Part shown: in pieces, positions 13,501 through 25,766 of the stretch
Layout of the letters: each line of letters begins with the position of its first letter
Position numbering within the stretch: the stretch's first letter is position 1
Origin: Dermatemys mawii
Lineage: Eukaryota > Chordata > Testudines > Dermatemydidae
Direction of reading: 5' to 3'
Assembly: GCA_007922305.1 (NCBI GenBank)
Contig: ML677366.1
Coordinates: 11,531,132 to 11,595,131, forward strand
DNA: 64,000 nucleotides
Notes under the pieces: generated by a model
The model's input: only the letters and a program-made list of their open reading frames with translations
Told to the model about the DNA's origin: nothing
The model's database searches: none
Translations under genes and position numbers: made by a program

Positions 13501-14718
13501 TTTTTGTTTTTTATTTCAAAAATAGTAGGAAATTCCTTTATAAAACCTACTTTAAACGGATATTAAGGTTACAATGTGTAGCCTTCAAGTCTGGATCTGC
13601 TAGAAATAAAGTCAAGTGTGCAAACTTATTGTTGATACCTGTGTGGTTATAAAAAGTGATGCGTTCTTTAATTACATAATTGTTGACTACTTTTATGTAG
13701 GATCTCTGCCGCCGTCAGCATACAGTTTGGAGGGTGAATAAGGCAGGACTCGTGGAAACTGCTTCACTCATAGTGAGATTGTTTTGTGTCTTTTTTGTAA
13801 GACCTAGGGCCACACGTCAAACAATTAGTTCACAGCTAAATATTGAACAGCAGTCTAATTCACTGAGTGTGATGCAGCCTGGCTACAGGATGAGGCTGGG
13901 GCTCTTCTGGGATTAGAAAAGGGGAAATATGTGATCATGTAATCAGAGTGTACCAAAATATACACACCCCAATGTATGTTTTTATTGAGCAACTTAAATG
14001 AAAAGCAACATAGAAGTGTAAAATATGTTACTTGCACGTACATCTTTTCTCTCTTGACTGCAAACTCTCACCACCTGAAATTCACTGTTCAGCCGCTTGG
14101 CTCTGCATTGCACATTACACCTTACCCCAATCCTCTTTGCACCTACTCAGTCACCACTCCATTTGTTGACCATTCTCCTTCTATAACAGTTGTCAGTTAT
14201 TTTTCTTTTCCATTCCAAGTTAATCAGTCCTCTTTTCTTTTCCCTTGCAAATTCAGTAGTTGTCTTCCCTGCCATACCAATGCTTGTTCTCTTCAGCAGC
14301 AGCTCTGTAAGTCATGTAGTGGCCCTTCAATCCCTCTCCCCGCAGCATCAATGGCCATCTCAGCCTTGCTCCCACCCATGTAGAATTGCAATGGTCTCTA
14401 TATCCTAGTCAGGCCTCAAGTCGTCTCCTGGTGGCAGACACCTCCTCTCTCCATTTACAGGGTCGCTTCCTCAGGTCCTGCAGAAAGGCGGGGAGTTCTG
14501 CTTTACCTCTTTCCTTATTTAGAGATGAGTCTGCTTGAAATTTGGAGCCCTCCTTGGAGCGGGATAGGCGCTGGCTCTGTCCTGTTCCCTGGCCGTGAGG
14601 AAGAGGGCTCACTGGAGCTGCATAGGAGGCAGCAGCGTGTGAGGCTGACTGAGGGAGGATGCTTCAAGGCAGGAGTGTTCTGGGCCTAACCTTGACTGAG
14701 GGTAAGGTGAGTGTGTGC
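10561..14718. other. Long stretch without a recognised gene
   Basis: Unique AT-rich DNA apart from the MITE fragment at 11,555-11,630. A slightly GC-richer patch lies at about 14,400-14,620. No convincing exons, repeat ends or RNA genes were seen. Confidence 0.55.
11555..11630. repeat. MITE fragment with TGTCTACACT-type end
   Basis: It holds 'tttttcacacccctgaacg' and the border 'cagtgtagacacagcc'. Both belong to the same palindromic family seen at 36,125-36,335 and around 61.5-61.9 kb. It is truncated, with no paired end. Confidence 0.45.
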
Positions 14719-14720
14719 TA

Positions 14721-14850
14721 GGGTGACCTGATGTCCTGATTTTATAGGGATAGTCCTGATGTTGGGTCTTTTTCTTATATAGGCCACTATTACCCCCCCC
14801 CCCCCCCCAACACCCTGTCCCGATTTTTCACACTTTCTGGCTGGTCACCC
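14721..14850. mobile_element. Short TA-flanked MITE (GGGTGACC ends)
   Basis: A 130-bp element begins GGGTGACCTGATGTCC and ends TTTCTGGCTGGTCACCC, with inverted ends and a TA dinucleotide on each side (14,719-14,720 and 14,851-14,852). It includes a run of 16 C at 14,793-14,808. The element at 61,891-62,008 is a second copy with the same core words (gattttatagg, gggtctttttctta, cccgatttttc). TA flanks suggest Tc1/mariner-like mobilisation; the superfamily is inferred, not shown. Confidence 0.7.
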
Positions 14851-14852
14851 TA

Positions 14853-16784
14853 AAGTTTTTGTATGTTGCACAGGTAAAGGGGTACAGGGAAGGGAGGATT
14901 CAGCAGGAGCTGGTCAGTTGCTTGAAGCACATTGTGTGATGCTCCCTCTACAGGCCCAATATTGTAATAGTTGCTTTTCAGGACCGGGCTGGTGCAGATC
15001 AGTCCGCACTCAATTTGTTATAAGGATTCCCCACCGAGACTCTCTAATCATCAGTGCTAGTCAATTTAAATCATACATCAGTAATCTGCAGAAGTTGATC
15101 ACTGTGGTTGCACTTACCTGTGAACATTTTTTAGTTGCCTGGGCAAACTGATGAGTAGGATTTTGAAAGGCTGTCATCTATTATTACCTACACTTAAAAA
15201 ATAACATCACTGGGCATTCTCACGAGAGAGCTGGTGATATCAAATCTTTTGCTCTGGTTAAAGCTGGTTAGCTCAAAACCCTCTGCCATTACCAAATTGA
15301 AACCTCCTGGTGCTGGTGTCTCGCGCCAGTGATACCGCCTCTGTTTTGTGACAAAGACGTTTGTCTAGATCAGCCTTTGAAAAAGAAAAGGCTCATATAA
15401 CTTGGTGTCTCTTTCCCCTGCTTGGCTGAGCCCTTCATTCTGGCCTGAGTAATGTGAGGAATTTGATCGGACCTGCTAGTGTCACGCTCTTTGAATTAAG
15501 AGAAATGCAATAGAGCTGGGTTACAGAGCACAGTGTCTCCAACAGGTTCCTGTATACTCCAATTCAGCTTGCCTGCATCACAGAGTGAGAAAAAGGAATC
15601 TAGCTACATAGTAATTCTTTCAGCCCAGCGAGCAGTCAGTGGGCGATGGTGAGGCACTTATGAGTTATGTAGTGCCAGCTATTTATTCTAGTGTATCTCA
15701 TTGGATATTTATGCTGTAAGGTACATTCAGAACTGCACTTTATCTTGGGCTGGATGCTTGTTCCATTCATTAAGAAAAAAAGAATGTTGATAATACTGGA
15801 ACACGTTCATGAATTTCAGTGTGTGAAATAAAATGAGGAATGTCCAAGTGTTAGTTGGGCTGGCTCTCTAGTGTGCATGGTGGTGGTGGCTGGTTTTGTT
15901 CCCGTCACGAGGGAAAGAGGGGGCAGAGTTGGTAGCACAATTACCATAGTACTAGATCAGATATTGATAAATACCCTTATTCTGTGATTATACAGGGGTT
16001 CATGTTAATTCCAGCTCAGTGTCCCCAAGATGTTTTGAGTCTACTCATAAAATGAACATTTTTTTACAAGAGGATCTGGGGTTGAGTTTCTGACCCCTAA
16101 TGAGAATTGTTGGAGAATTGATGGATCAGAGTCTGAGCTCAGTGCCCAGAAGGGGCCCAGTGAGCTTAGATCCTTTCCAGAGTTCTTGAGGGGCAGTAGG
16201 TTTCATGAACTCCTTCCTCAGCGCTAGGATTCTGTTTTAGGAGCTTTCTGTGCTTATTCTTGATGCTCGTTTGCAGGTATTGCCTTTTGCCAGTTTTCTT
16301 TCCAGTGGAATGCCAGTTGTCTTTTCTTTATTTTTTCCCCTTTTGTTTGTGAAGAATATCACTCAACAGATTAAAATAAAACAAAACATGGGTAGCCCAT
16401 TAAATGTGGTACTTTCCTGCTTTGAATGAGATCTTACAGACAGATATATCAGCGTCAGGAGGAGGTTACGTGATATCTCCCTGTGCTACCGCCACCTCCC
16501 CCCATTCCATGATGGTGCCTGCTTCAGTTCGCCGTCACTGACTGTAACTGAACCTTTGCCGTTTGTGCCTTTTTAAGAAGTTAATCTTTCTAAAAGCCAT
16601 TGAGCATCTTGGTGCAGTGCAGTAGCCTGGGCTTTGGGTGTGTAAAACCACATTCCAAAAACCAAATGTGGAGTGATAAAGAAAAATGTGTGCTGCTGTC
16701 TGTTTACATGCTAGTTTTCAGGATCCTGGGATACATTTTGTGAGTTGGTAACAATTTTTGTTTAATCACTAGGTCAGAGACCTA
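14853..16784. other. Stretch without a recognised gene
   Basis: Unique-looking DNA with no repeat borders or coding segments that I can support. Confidence 0.55.
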
Positions 16785-16885
16785 CAGAAGTGCTCTGGGA
16801 AGCTCAGAAGTGATTGTTCCTTCCCCCAACAGAAGTTGGTCCAATGAAAGATATGTGACCTACCTTGTCTCTCTAACTCTGTGAT
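16785..16885 (+). mobile_element. Penelope-like 3'-tail fragment, second lineage
   Basis: The segment reads 'gaagtgctctgggaagctc', then 'caacagaagttggtccaat' and 'accttgtctctctaac'. From memory this is the 3' tail vocabulary of another reptile PLE lineage, in which the tail follows a hammerhead-like 'gctcgaaagc' segment. The ribozyme part is degraded here (agctcagaagtg). There is no coding sequence. The identification depends on recognition of the tail only. Confidence 0.45.
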
Positions 16886-19800
16886 GACATTCAAGTACTT
16901 TTGTTCTAAACCAATTTGCTTGTGTCATTTCAATGAGTGACTCAGTAAAATCATGGTCCCAGTCTTTACAAACAGTCTGTCGTTGCTTTAATTAACAAAC
17001 CAATTAATCAAAAGTCATGTTACACAAAACACACAATATTTAAAAGGAAGAAGAGAATTCTTTACTAGAATCAATGATTCTATGAATCAGTGTAATGTCA
17101 ACTTTACTAGTGCATACTTGAAAAGCATCTATGAATTAGATCCCTCTTCTAGGTCTGTACCCAGAGCAGTTTGAAGTGGGTGCTAGATATGATGACCTTA
17201 TAATTAAGTGCACAATGGTAAAGGGGACACATTTGGCATATTGTAATTATAGGACCTACTCTGACATGTTCTTTGGTATTGAAAGTGCTTCTCTGTTATG
17301 TAAAGGCTTTAACACTTTGTGCCGTTTTCTAGGGCTAATTTAACCTCTTGGGGCCAAGTTCATCTATGGTGTAATCCCATTGAAGTTTCTTCAGGGATGG
17401 ATTTGGCCCTTGATCCCACAGCCATAGTAATAGCATTGAATTAAGCCTTTTGCAGGCTGGTGGTTCCAGAGTTCCCCTACAGAAGTGCTTCTGTGTTTTA
17501 CATAATCATGATTTCATCTCGCTCATATTCTCTCCCTTCCCCCCCAAAACCCATCCTAAATGCCAATGAAAGGGTTAATAGGAACAGCTGCATTCCTAAA
17601 CTGGACCTTGTCTTGGGAAACTGCCAGTGTCTGTCTGCTCCTCTCCCAGATGCAATACAATACTTGGACTACTTGAGGAATTTTGATATGTCCAGCATGA
17701 CACTGTTTTGCATCTTTGCCTTGCACTTTAAGTGCGGCTTGTTGGCAGGCGAAGAGTCCTCTTCTTTTCACACAAGCATGAAAATGAGTCCTGTCCGTAT
17801 CAGGGATCACTTGAGCACACAGATGCATGGCCTTGAACGTTACCTCTGCTTCAGCAGGTTTGCAGAAACCTCTCCTAAGGATAGCAGTACAGAAATGAGT
17901 ATTCTTGCATGGAAGCATTAAGCCTTTATGATTAATGTTTTGAGCTAACGTGGCAATTAAGGCTTGCAGGAGGTATGACCTATGTGTACTTGAATAAAAA
18001 CGTACAATGAAGGAACTTGCCCAGGCAAGAAGTTGGTCTCATTGCATAAGGCCCATCTGCCTATAGCCCAGGGCTTGGAAGAAAGACATTCAGGTCCAGA
18101 GTTAGTGCTAAAAAATGATAATATAATTTGTTTTTTGTGTACGTGTGTGTGCTAGAGTTAGGCCAATAAGAGTTTTCAGTATGGGTGATGTGATTTTAGT
18201 AGCGAGGGGAATAGCTATAGAACAAGAGTGGCACCACTGGGTGCTACTGTAAAACAAAGAGTAAATGAGAATGTTGAGGTGGTGGAATATACTTGGAATA
18301 TACCTGCACTGGGACTACAGGTGATGTGGTTCATCCTGCCTTTCACCAAAAAAATCCAAACAAAAAAGAAACGGTCTCAGTTCACCAGCCCAGCGAGCTG
18401 CCATCCGTAAGATCCTACATCAGCCACAACTCCATGCACCTGAGTTGCGTGGTGTGGGATGAAGACAAGAGCTCAACCAAATGAAGATTTAGGGTCAGTC
18501 TCCCTGAAAGTCAGTGGACGTAAATTCCCAAGTCATATAGGCGCGTTTGAAAACGTTACTCCTAATTTGAAGCTTGGCCTTTTGTTCATACTAACCAAAG
18601 TTCTGTGTGCAGGAGCAGACGAGTTAATAATGCTTTTTCCTGCCACCCCTGTTAGCTGCTAGGGCCCCAGTTTGCTGCTGTGGCATATCCTTTCCTAAGC
18701 TTCCTGCTAGCACGCTCGAGGGCATCCCAGAATAGCTGGGCACTTCCTGGGGTATGACTCGATTTCTCTGATGCATTTATTTACTGCACAAGACCTTTGT
18801 GTGTTTTTTCTGTCATACTTTAGTAGGCGATGTTTTTGCTATTTTTTTTAAAAATTGAATGATCTAATCTAGATGTTTATTCCATCCAGTGAAATGTGGT
18901 ATGCAGCACCACACATGTCCTTAAAGGCCCTTCCCAAAGCAAATGGTTCACATTTTCGACCCATTTCCCTGGAAATCATTCCTATATACGTGGGTATGGA
19001 AAGTGCTAGGGAATTCTCATCAAAATCGCATGAGAATTTTCTCTCTCCTTTAGGAAGGAGTCTCTTCCCCCATCCCCCAACTGCCTTTTAGCTGTAAGAC
19101 TTCTACCAGAATATAGTATACCTGAGAACAAAGGCACAGGCTGGCTGCAGCAGTTAATAATCCTATGGTGAAGTGGAACTATTTCTCTTCCCTTCGCCAA
19201 CAAGGTGATCAAAGCATTATGCTCGTTTTATAGAGGAGGAGATGACTGTAAGAGTTACCTGTTCCTCGGACCTTTGAGAAACGTTAAAACAAAGCAGTCA
19301 GTTTCTCAGCTTCCTTACTTCAGGGGAAAGGACATAAAGGGTCTTTCTCAAGGTGGGTTAGAAATTAACACAGCAGCTGGATTCTGTCCAGAGAGTGCTC
19401 TTTGCAGGTGCCCTAAGCATTAGGTTATTCTGGCTCTATAGACCTATATTTTTTTCTCACTCACACTCCATGTACTCCCTTCAAAGGGTCTCCTGGGCCA
19501 GGAACTGTGCTGCCTGGTGCCACTGCTCTTGCTAGAAGGGTAATGCTTGCTGCCTCCATTACTTCTCTCTCAGCTTGCTTAGCACAGAGCTTTTTTGCCT
19601 GCAGGCTGCCTTTGTAGGCAGACAATATGATGTAGTGTGGGAACAGCGTCTCATTGACAATATCCTTCTGCTTGCGATAAAGATGAGCCCTGAGACATTC
19701 TTATTTAGACCACAGTCCAAATTGCTCTCACGCTCCTTCCTATCTTATGTTTACCACATTGGCTCTAAGCAGTGTAACAAGGGATGTTTGGATGGATTTA

Positions 19801-20663
19801 GTTTACAGGGGATGTAGAGGTCCTTTATCAGTCATAATGGGTTAAAACTAAGGAATATTTTCAGACTTTCTCTTCATAGCACAGGTTATGTTTTTGTCAG
19901 GATAATTTCCTTGGGACATCTGAGGCCATGAAATCATCTCAAAGTAAACTGCATTTACACGCAAATGTGCTCAAACATTCACTATATCTCTACAAAACCA
20001 CATCACTGGGAAGACTCAGCACTGTGAACTTGGGATCCCTGGCCCTATACATGAAAGAACTAGCACAGGGTGTATAGGTCTCCCTTCTCTTTCTCTCCTC
20101 TCACCCTAGTTGTCCAGACTGTACCCTGTAGAATTCTGCTGAGTGACAAAGGGCCACCCCCACATCTTCCTAACAAGCGTGGCCTGCAGAATATATAGGT
20201 CCCAGCATGCAACATTGCCTCTAGATCCGAGTGGAGATTAATTACGGGCGGCTGTGGTCTACTCCATTATATGTGTATTAGGTGTAGCTCTCAGGCCCTT
20301 TGCCTATGTGCTTCTTGGATGGACCCAATCTGGACACTGCTACTGTTAGCTGAACAAGTGTTGTGTGTCTAACCATTTCAGAACGGCTTCTGTTTGAGTA
20401 TGCGTCCTCCCTCCTCTGTCAGTAACTTTGTGTAGAGGCATATCAGGACTATGCAATAAAGAAACACATGTTTACAATCAAAAGAAGAATGAATTTGCAT
20501 TCTTCTATAGTGCTTTTATGTGGGCCCATTGGCTCATGACTCTGAGGCTGCAACATATGCACCCAAGCCAAAAATGTATCTGCATTTTTCCATGTCACAT
20601 GCTGCACTGCAAAGTCCATTAGGAGCAACTGTTGGAAAAAGGTTGTGTTATTCTCCTCTCTGT
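16886..20663. other. Long stretch without a recognised gene
   Basis: Unique AT-rich DNA. About 17,350-17,410 has 'gtgtaatcccattgaag' and 'ggatggatttggccc', a scrap of an ancient palindromic amniote repeat. The opposed open frames at 17,460-17,921 overlap almost completely and show no coding signature. Confidence 0.55.
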
Positions 20664-20894
20664 CTTATCACTAGGGTGGATTTGATTTAAATAATGATTT
20701 AATCACTAGTAAGGAAGACTCGATTTAAGCATGGATTTTTACATAAAAGTGCCTTCTTGATGGTTGTTATAACTTTAATACGTATTCTTCAGAACTCAGA
20801 GATAAATGTAGGTTTCATTTCTAGAAGGTACACACTATACATTTTTAAGTCGATTTATTTGGAAAGCTTTTCAAATTAGTTTCACAACTATATC

Positions 20895-21893
20895 AAAAAA
20901 TGGTATCAAACGGAGTGCCCCAGGGTTGGTCCTGGGGCTGGTTTTGTTCAACATCTTTTTTAATGATCTGCATGATGGGATGAATTGCACCATCATCAAG
21001 TTGGCAGATGACACAAAACTAGGGGGAGAGGTAGATACGCTGGAGAGTATGGATAGGGTCCAGAGTGACCTAGACAAATTGGTGGGTTGGGCCAAAAGAA
21101 ATCTGATGAGGTTCAACAAGGACAAGTGCAGAGTCCTGCACTTAGGGAGGAAGACTTCCATGCACCGTTACAGGACGGGGAACGACTGGCTAAGCAGCAG
21201 TTCTGCAGAAAGGGACCTGGGGATTACAGTTAATGAGAAGCTGGATATGAGTCAGTAGTGTGCCCTTGTTGCCAAGAAGGCCAACGGCATATTGGGCTGT
21301 ATTAGTAGGAGCATTGACAGCAGATCGATGGAAGTGATTATTCCCCTCTCTTTGGTGCTGATGAGGCCACACCTGGAGTATTTTGTCCAGTTTTGTTCCC
21401 CCCACTACAGAAGGGATGTGGACAAATTGGAGAGAGTCCAGCGGAGGGCAATGAAAATGATTAGGGGGCTGGGGCACATAACTTATGAGGAGAGGCTGAG
21501 GGAACTGGGTTATTTAGTCTGCAAAAGAGAACAGTGAAGGGGGATCTGATAGCAGTATTCAGTGACCTGAAGGGGGGTTCCAAAGTGGATAAAGCTTGGC
21601 TGTTCTCAGTGATGGCAGATGACAGAACAAGAAGCAATGGTTTCAAGTTGCAGTGGGGCAGGTCCAGGTTGGACACTAGGAAACACTATTTCACTAGGAG
21701 GGTGGTGAAGCACTGGAATGGGTTAGCTAGGGAGGTGGTGGAATCTCCATCCTAAGAGGTTTTTAAGGCCCAGCTTGACAAAGCCCTAGCTGGGATGATT
21801 TAGTTGATGTTGATCCTGCTTTGAGCAGGAGATTGGACTAGCTGACCTCCTGAAGTCTCTTCCAACCCTAATATTCTACGATTCTATGAATGA
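20895..21893 (+). mobile_element. CR1 LINE, 5'-truncated, nested in the hAT
   Basis: It begins inside the reverse-transcriptase ORF2 and ends with the CR1 3' tail (ctgacctcctgaagtctc, then ctacgattctatgaatg). The tail is ATTCTATGA-like with no poly-A, as known for CR1. Flanking hAT sequence resumes on both sides, so the CR1 inserted after the hAT. The junction positions are accurate to a few bases. Confidence 0.9.
20905..21755 (+). pseudogene. CR1 ORF2 C-terminal part (reverse transcriptase), broken
   Basis: Translation gives the CR1 reverse-transcriptase tail. SNGVPQG precedes a frameshift near 20,925, then come GLVLFNIFFNDL, the FADD-equivalent LADDTKLGG (about 20,998-21,024), RFNKDKCRVLHLGR, CALVAKKANGILGC, RPHLEYFVQF, RVQRRAMKMIRGL, the LF box [16 protein letters not shown], and [14 protein letters not shown]. 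In-frame stops occur after MSQ (21,256-21,258), after KREQ (21,535-21,537) and at the end. The N-terminal endonuclease and the palm motifs before FADD are missing because of 5' truncation. The copy is non-functional. Confidence 0.9.
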
Positions 21894-22311
21894 TTGTTTT
21901 GGGTATTTCATTTACCAAAGATAATTGAAGCAGATAGTTCACCTCCCAATGGCTTCATAACTATCTCCAATTCAACAGGTTAATCATTAATATTTGGATG
22001 ATTTTCTTGCCACGCTGCATTAGGAGGAGAATATCACCAGCCACATATTTACATTGTTTTATTTAACTAAAACAACAACTTAATGTATTCTGGATTTTTT
22101 TCTTCAACAGCAAACAATTTTTTTAAACAAAGCAAGCATATGAATTTTTTAATTTAATTAAACATTCAAGTTATTTAAAATCAGGTTGTTTTTTGTTAAA
22201 ACTGTTTTTAAATAAATTAGTTAAATGAAATATTTTTTTAAAAAAACCCAAAATTAAATCCACTATGTCAGTCAGGTCAACATGAGAAACTTTTTGGCTT
22301 CTGCAGCTAAC

Positions 22312-24400
22312 TCAGTTGTTTTCCTCTTCATTTTCCTGTTTGTTCATCATCTGGAAAAGAAAAACAAGCTTTCCAAACGATTTCTCAATTTGGAATGAAT
22401 TAGTTGAACAAAATACTCTTTCTACACTGGCAGAAGCAGCTACTGCTACTAAAAGTGAGATTATCACTTCAACAGTCTCTGAATCCAAGTACTTAAGTGA
22501 CTTTCACCAGTTCACTGGTGTGACTTTCTTTAAAACATCATCAGCAAACATATATTTCTTGAATGGGTCACTATTAGCTCTGAAGTTGATTATAGCTGGC
22601 ATTAGGGAGGGATGATTGCTGGATGTCCATGTCATAGCCAGCTTCTCTTCTTCAACAGTTAAGATTTGACCTTGATACAGAATATTGAGAATATTTGCAA
22701 GAAAATGAGCTGGAGATAGTGCTTGTCCCATTTGTTTTTTTAATGCTTGTCGTTTAACTCTGTCATTGTATATTTCTCTTTCTAAGATCTCACTCAGTTC
22801 CTTCCAAACTTCAGCAGCGTCTGCAATAAAACAGCCATTTCCCTGCATTTTGTTCAAGGCAACAGAAATAGGCTTCAGGGTGCACAGCATGTGTTCAACA
22901 TTTCTGTTAAGCCCAGTGTTGAGAACTTTGGCTCTGACAGTGTCATCTATTTTTTCACGATTTTGTTTACAAACTGTCATCGGATTATGCCAGTTCTTGA
23001 TCTAGTGCTCAAAACAGTCCACTGCTGAGTTCCGTCTCATGTCTTGAGGGAGAGTTAGCTTGGTTCCTCCCACTTTTTTCAGAGCAGCTGCTGCAATGTG
23101 GTTGTTATGGAAGTATTTTTCAATTTCAACAACATTAGTCTTTATTTCTAGAACAATGAAGTCTTTGGCTAGGAGATATATCAAATTAGTCCTGCAACCG
23201 TATGTTGTTAGCTTGGGACTCTCTTCACTCTCTCCTAAATAATTTATTCTTATCTTGGATATATTTACAGCATTGTCTCTGATCAAGCTGCGTACTAGAC
23301 ATTTGAATTTTTTTTCAGTTTATTATAGCTTTTACTGCTACTTCTTGTAGTATTCTGCTGTGCGTGCATTTCCTATGTATCAGTAGTTTCTTTAAGGAAG
23401 ACATTCCATTCTTCTATTTTCACACAAGCACATGCAATAGAATCATTGTGGACATTGCTCCACCTATCAAGACTTAGGTTAATAATTTCACCCTCTAGAC
23501 CTTTTGCACACTGCTCAATTTCTCTTTCATACATTTTATCCAGCAATTTGCCTGTGATATCTGCTCTGTTGGGTGGACTATATCCTGGTCTTAATGCCTG
23601 AACTGTGTTGATGAATTGTAGATTCTCAGTCATGGGAAAGGAGAGTTTGTTGCAAGAAACAAACTGGGCAATTCGTTCATGAGTTACCTCTTTTTGAAAT
23701 CTGCTGGCTCATCACAAACTTATCTATGATTGTTTCTGGATGATGGAGATATTTTTTTCTTTCTTTTTGCTACAGGTGATATACTGTGGCTATGTGACAT
23801 ACATGTGACTGAAAAACTATTGTTGGCAAATAAGTGAAACTATAGAAAATGATGGTGATCTTGAAGGTTGATAGGCTTTTAATACTGTATGTTGAGGATG
23901 GATTCTCCTAAACAAAATAGTTATTTAATTATTACTACCATACTGCTCATTTAGTATTACTCATTGCATTCTTTGACACTCACCTAAAGGTGAAATTGTA
24001 AAAGGAAAATCTGCCTATTTCAGCTATTTATTTTTTTATCACAACTGCATCTAAAATGATAATACCATAGAGTAACAACTATTATTTTTGCTCAAACATG
24101 AGAATTCAAGAATAGTTCAGAAGGAAGACAGGCAGCGCTTAAGAACAAAGTATGAAATAAAAAAGTTTACCAACCTGAAGATCCTACATTTTCAGACATG
24201 TTCCTTTCATCATTTTCAATAGCTTTCTCCTGAGAAGGAACACTTCATGATGTTGTTTCATTCGGGCAACCAGGGCTTGCATTTATTTTTTGCCCTGTTT
24301 GCATTTTGCACGAATGCCTGTCTTACTCACAGGTAGAGGAACTTCATTAAAATATTCCCAAACTGGATCTCTCTTATGTCCTGTTATCATTATAGGCTTT
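22312..24400 (-). pseudogene. hAT transposase (BED zinc finger type), broken
   Basis: Read right to left on the minus strand. A BED-finger-like N-terminus lies at about 24,395-24,230 (KRDPVWEYF, later ALVARMKQHHEV). A middle part at 23,633-23,375 includes LRPGYSPPNRADITGKLLD and EIINLSLDRWSNVHNDSIA. The catalytic-core continuation runs 23,286-23,002 (SPKLTTYGC, YFHNNHIAAAALKKVGG) and then 22,980-22,504 (NVEHMLCTLKPISVALNK, LSPAHFLANILN). The C-terminal dimerisation region is at about 22,480-22,312 (ETVEVIISLL, ASVERVF, then FLFQMMNKQENEEEN before a stop). Frameshifts and stops separate the blocks. The family is DNA cut-and-paste transposase with an RNase H-like core; this copy is dead. No sign of domestication is visible. 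Confidence 0.85.
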
Positions 24401-24807
24401 CCCTTCTAGTGAGAGAATAGCATGGTAGATCTCAAATCAGTGAAGGCTACATTCAGAAAGACCTTAAGACTTCTGGAATATGTTGCAGAAACATTTTCAC
24501 TTTTGTTTCTATTGCCTGTCCCGCCCGTCTTGCATTTATCTCCAGACAACTTCTCCTTGTCCAGATCTATTCCGCCCCCAACAATCTTCTATTCATTGAA
24601 CTTTTTGAAACTTTGCACTTTTAGAGAGAGGTAAGGGATTGACTCTGTGTACACAAATTTGCAGAGGGACAATAGGGTTGGGGGCTGTTATTTCTCACCT
24701 CTTTATTTAAAAACGTTTTTACTGTTAACAAGCATGTTCTCTCTGGAGACATAAATCCACAGTTTGAGAACTGCAAAACTAAGCATCTCTGATGGTATCT
24801 TCTAGAC

Positions 24808-25431
24808 CAGAGGTGGGCAAATTACGGCCCGTGAGCCACATCTGGCCCGCGGGCCTGTCCTGCCTGGCCCTTGAACTTCTGGCTGGGGAGGATAGCCTCT
24901 GGCCCCTTTCCTGCTGTCCTCTATCCCCTGTAGATATGCTGCCGCGCGGGGCGGCTTCCAGCCCTGCCACTCTGAGCGGCATGGTGAGGGGCTGGAGAGT
25001 GGGTGGGGAGGTTGGATAAGGGGCTGAGGGTCTCGGGGGGGCAGTAAGGGAACTGTGAGCAGGGGGTGGTTGGATGGGGTGGAGGTTCTGTGAGGGGTGG
25101 TCAGGAGATGGGGAGCAGGCGGGGTTGGATAGGTGTGGGAGTCCTGGAGGGTCTGTCAGGGAGTGAGGGTGTGGATAGGGGTTGGGGAAACCAGGGGATA
25201 GAGAGCGGTGTATGTGTGGATAAGGGGTTAGGGGCGGGGGGGGGGGTCCTGGAAGGGGACAGTCAGGGGGACAGGGAACAGGGAGGTTGGATGGGTCAGG
25301 GCTTCTGAGGGGGGCGGTCAGGGGGTGGATTGGAATAGGAGAGCAGGCTGTTTGGGCCCTCCCTGCCTGGCCTTCCATACAGTTTTGCAATCCTGATGTG
25401 GCTCTTGGGCCTAAAGGTTTGCCCACCCCTG
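24808..25431. mobile_element. GC-rich non-autonomous hAT element nested in the larger hAT
   Basis: The ends are CAGAGGTGGGCAAATTACGG and GGTTTGCCCACCCCTG, with an exact 8-bp duplication ttctagac (24,800-24,807 and 25,432-25,439). The interior is G-rich with loose 'ggtctgtcaggg' and 'gggggtggatggg' units. The 225-codon minus-strand frame across it is proline-rich and is explained by this composition. It belongs to the same terminal family as 1-506 and 35,426-35,648. Confidence 0.92.
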
Positions 25432-25766
25432 TTCTAGACTGAGCACCGAGTCCCATTGGATAAATAGAAAGATTAACCTAAATAATCTATACAGAAAACC
25501 TGGAACACTATAAGATTGGGTCCCTAATCCATGAACTATTGGAACTCATTTACAAAACTTTCTTAAAAATTACATGAATATATTGTCTCATACTATAGAA
25601 TTTATAATCCCTGTTCCATGATGATATCTTTGAGCAAGAATGTATCTTAATTAAAACTATCGTTAGATAGGCTTTCCCTCACAAATCATTTTATCAAAAA
25701 AATCCGATTTTAAATTTAAAAAATCCATTTTTTTAATCATTGATTTTTATCCACCCTGCTTACCAC

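Larger units (their letters stand above)
20672..25758 (-). mobile_element. Complete but decayed BED-finger hAT transposon with nested insertions
   Basis: The left end TAGGGTGGATTTGATTTAAA and right end TGATTTTTATCCACCCTG are imperfect inverted repeats. They are flanked by an 8-bp duplication with one mismatch (cttatcac at 20,664-20,671, cttaccac at 25,759-25,766). The transposase lies on the minus strand and is broken. Two later insertions sit inside: a 5'-truncated CR1 (about 20,895-21,890) and a GC-rich hAT element (24,808-25,431). Without them the element is about 3.4 kb. Both subterminal regions are A/T-rich with 'gatttaaat' and 'gatttttt' words. The derivative at 50,757-51,802 has the same ends. 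Confidence 0.88.

Noticed and set aside
17460..17921. Two overlapping frames of 153 and 120 codons on opposite strands
   Set aside because: Mutual overlap, no motif, no splice or repeat context; likely chance.
22312..24400. Domesticated ZBED-like host gene
   Set aside because: Frameshifts and stops interrupt the frame, and the element retains both ends and the target duplication, so it is a dead transposon, not a host gene.
24779..25456. 225-codon minus-strand open frame
   Set aside because: It coincides almost exactly with a GC-rich hAT MITE. It is proline-rich and low in complexity, with no domain, and is explained by composition.
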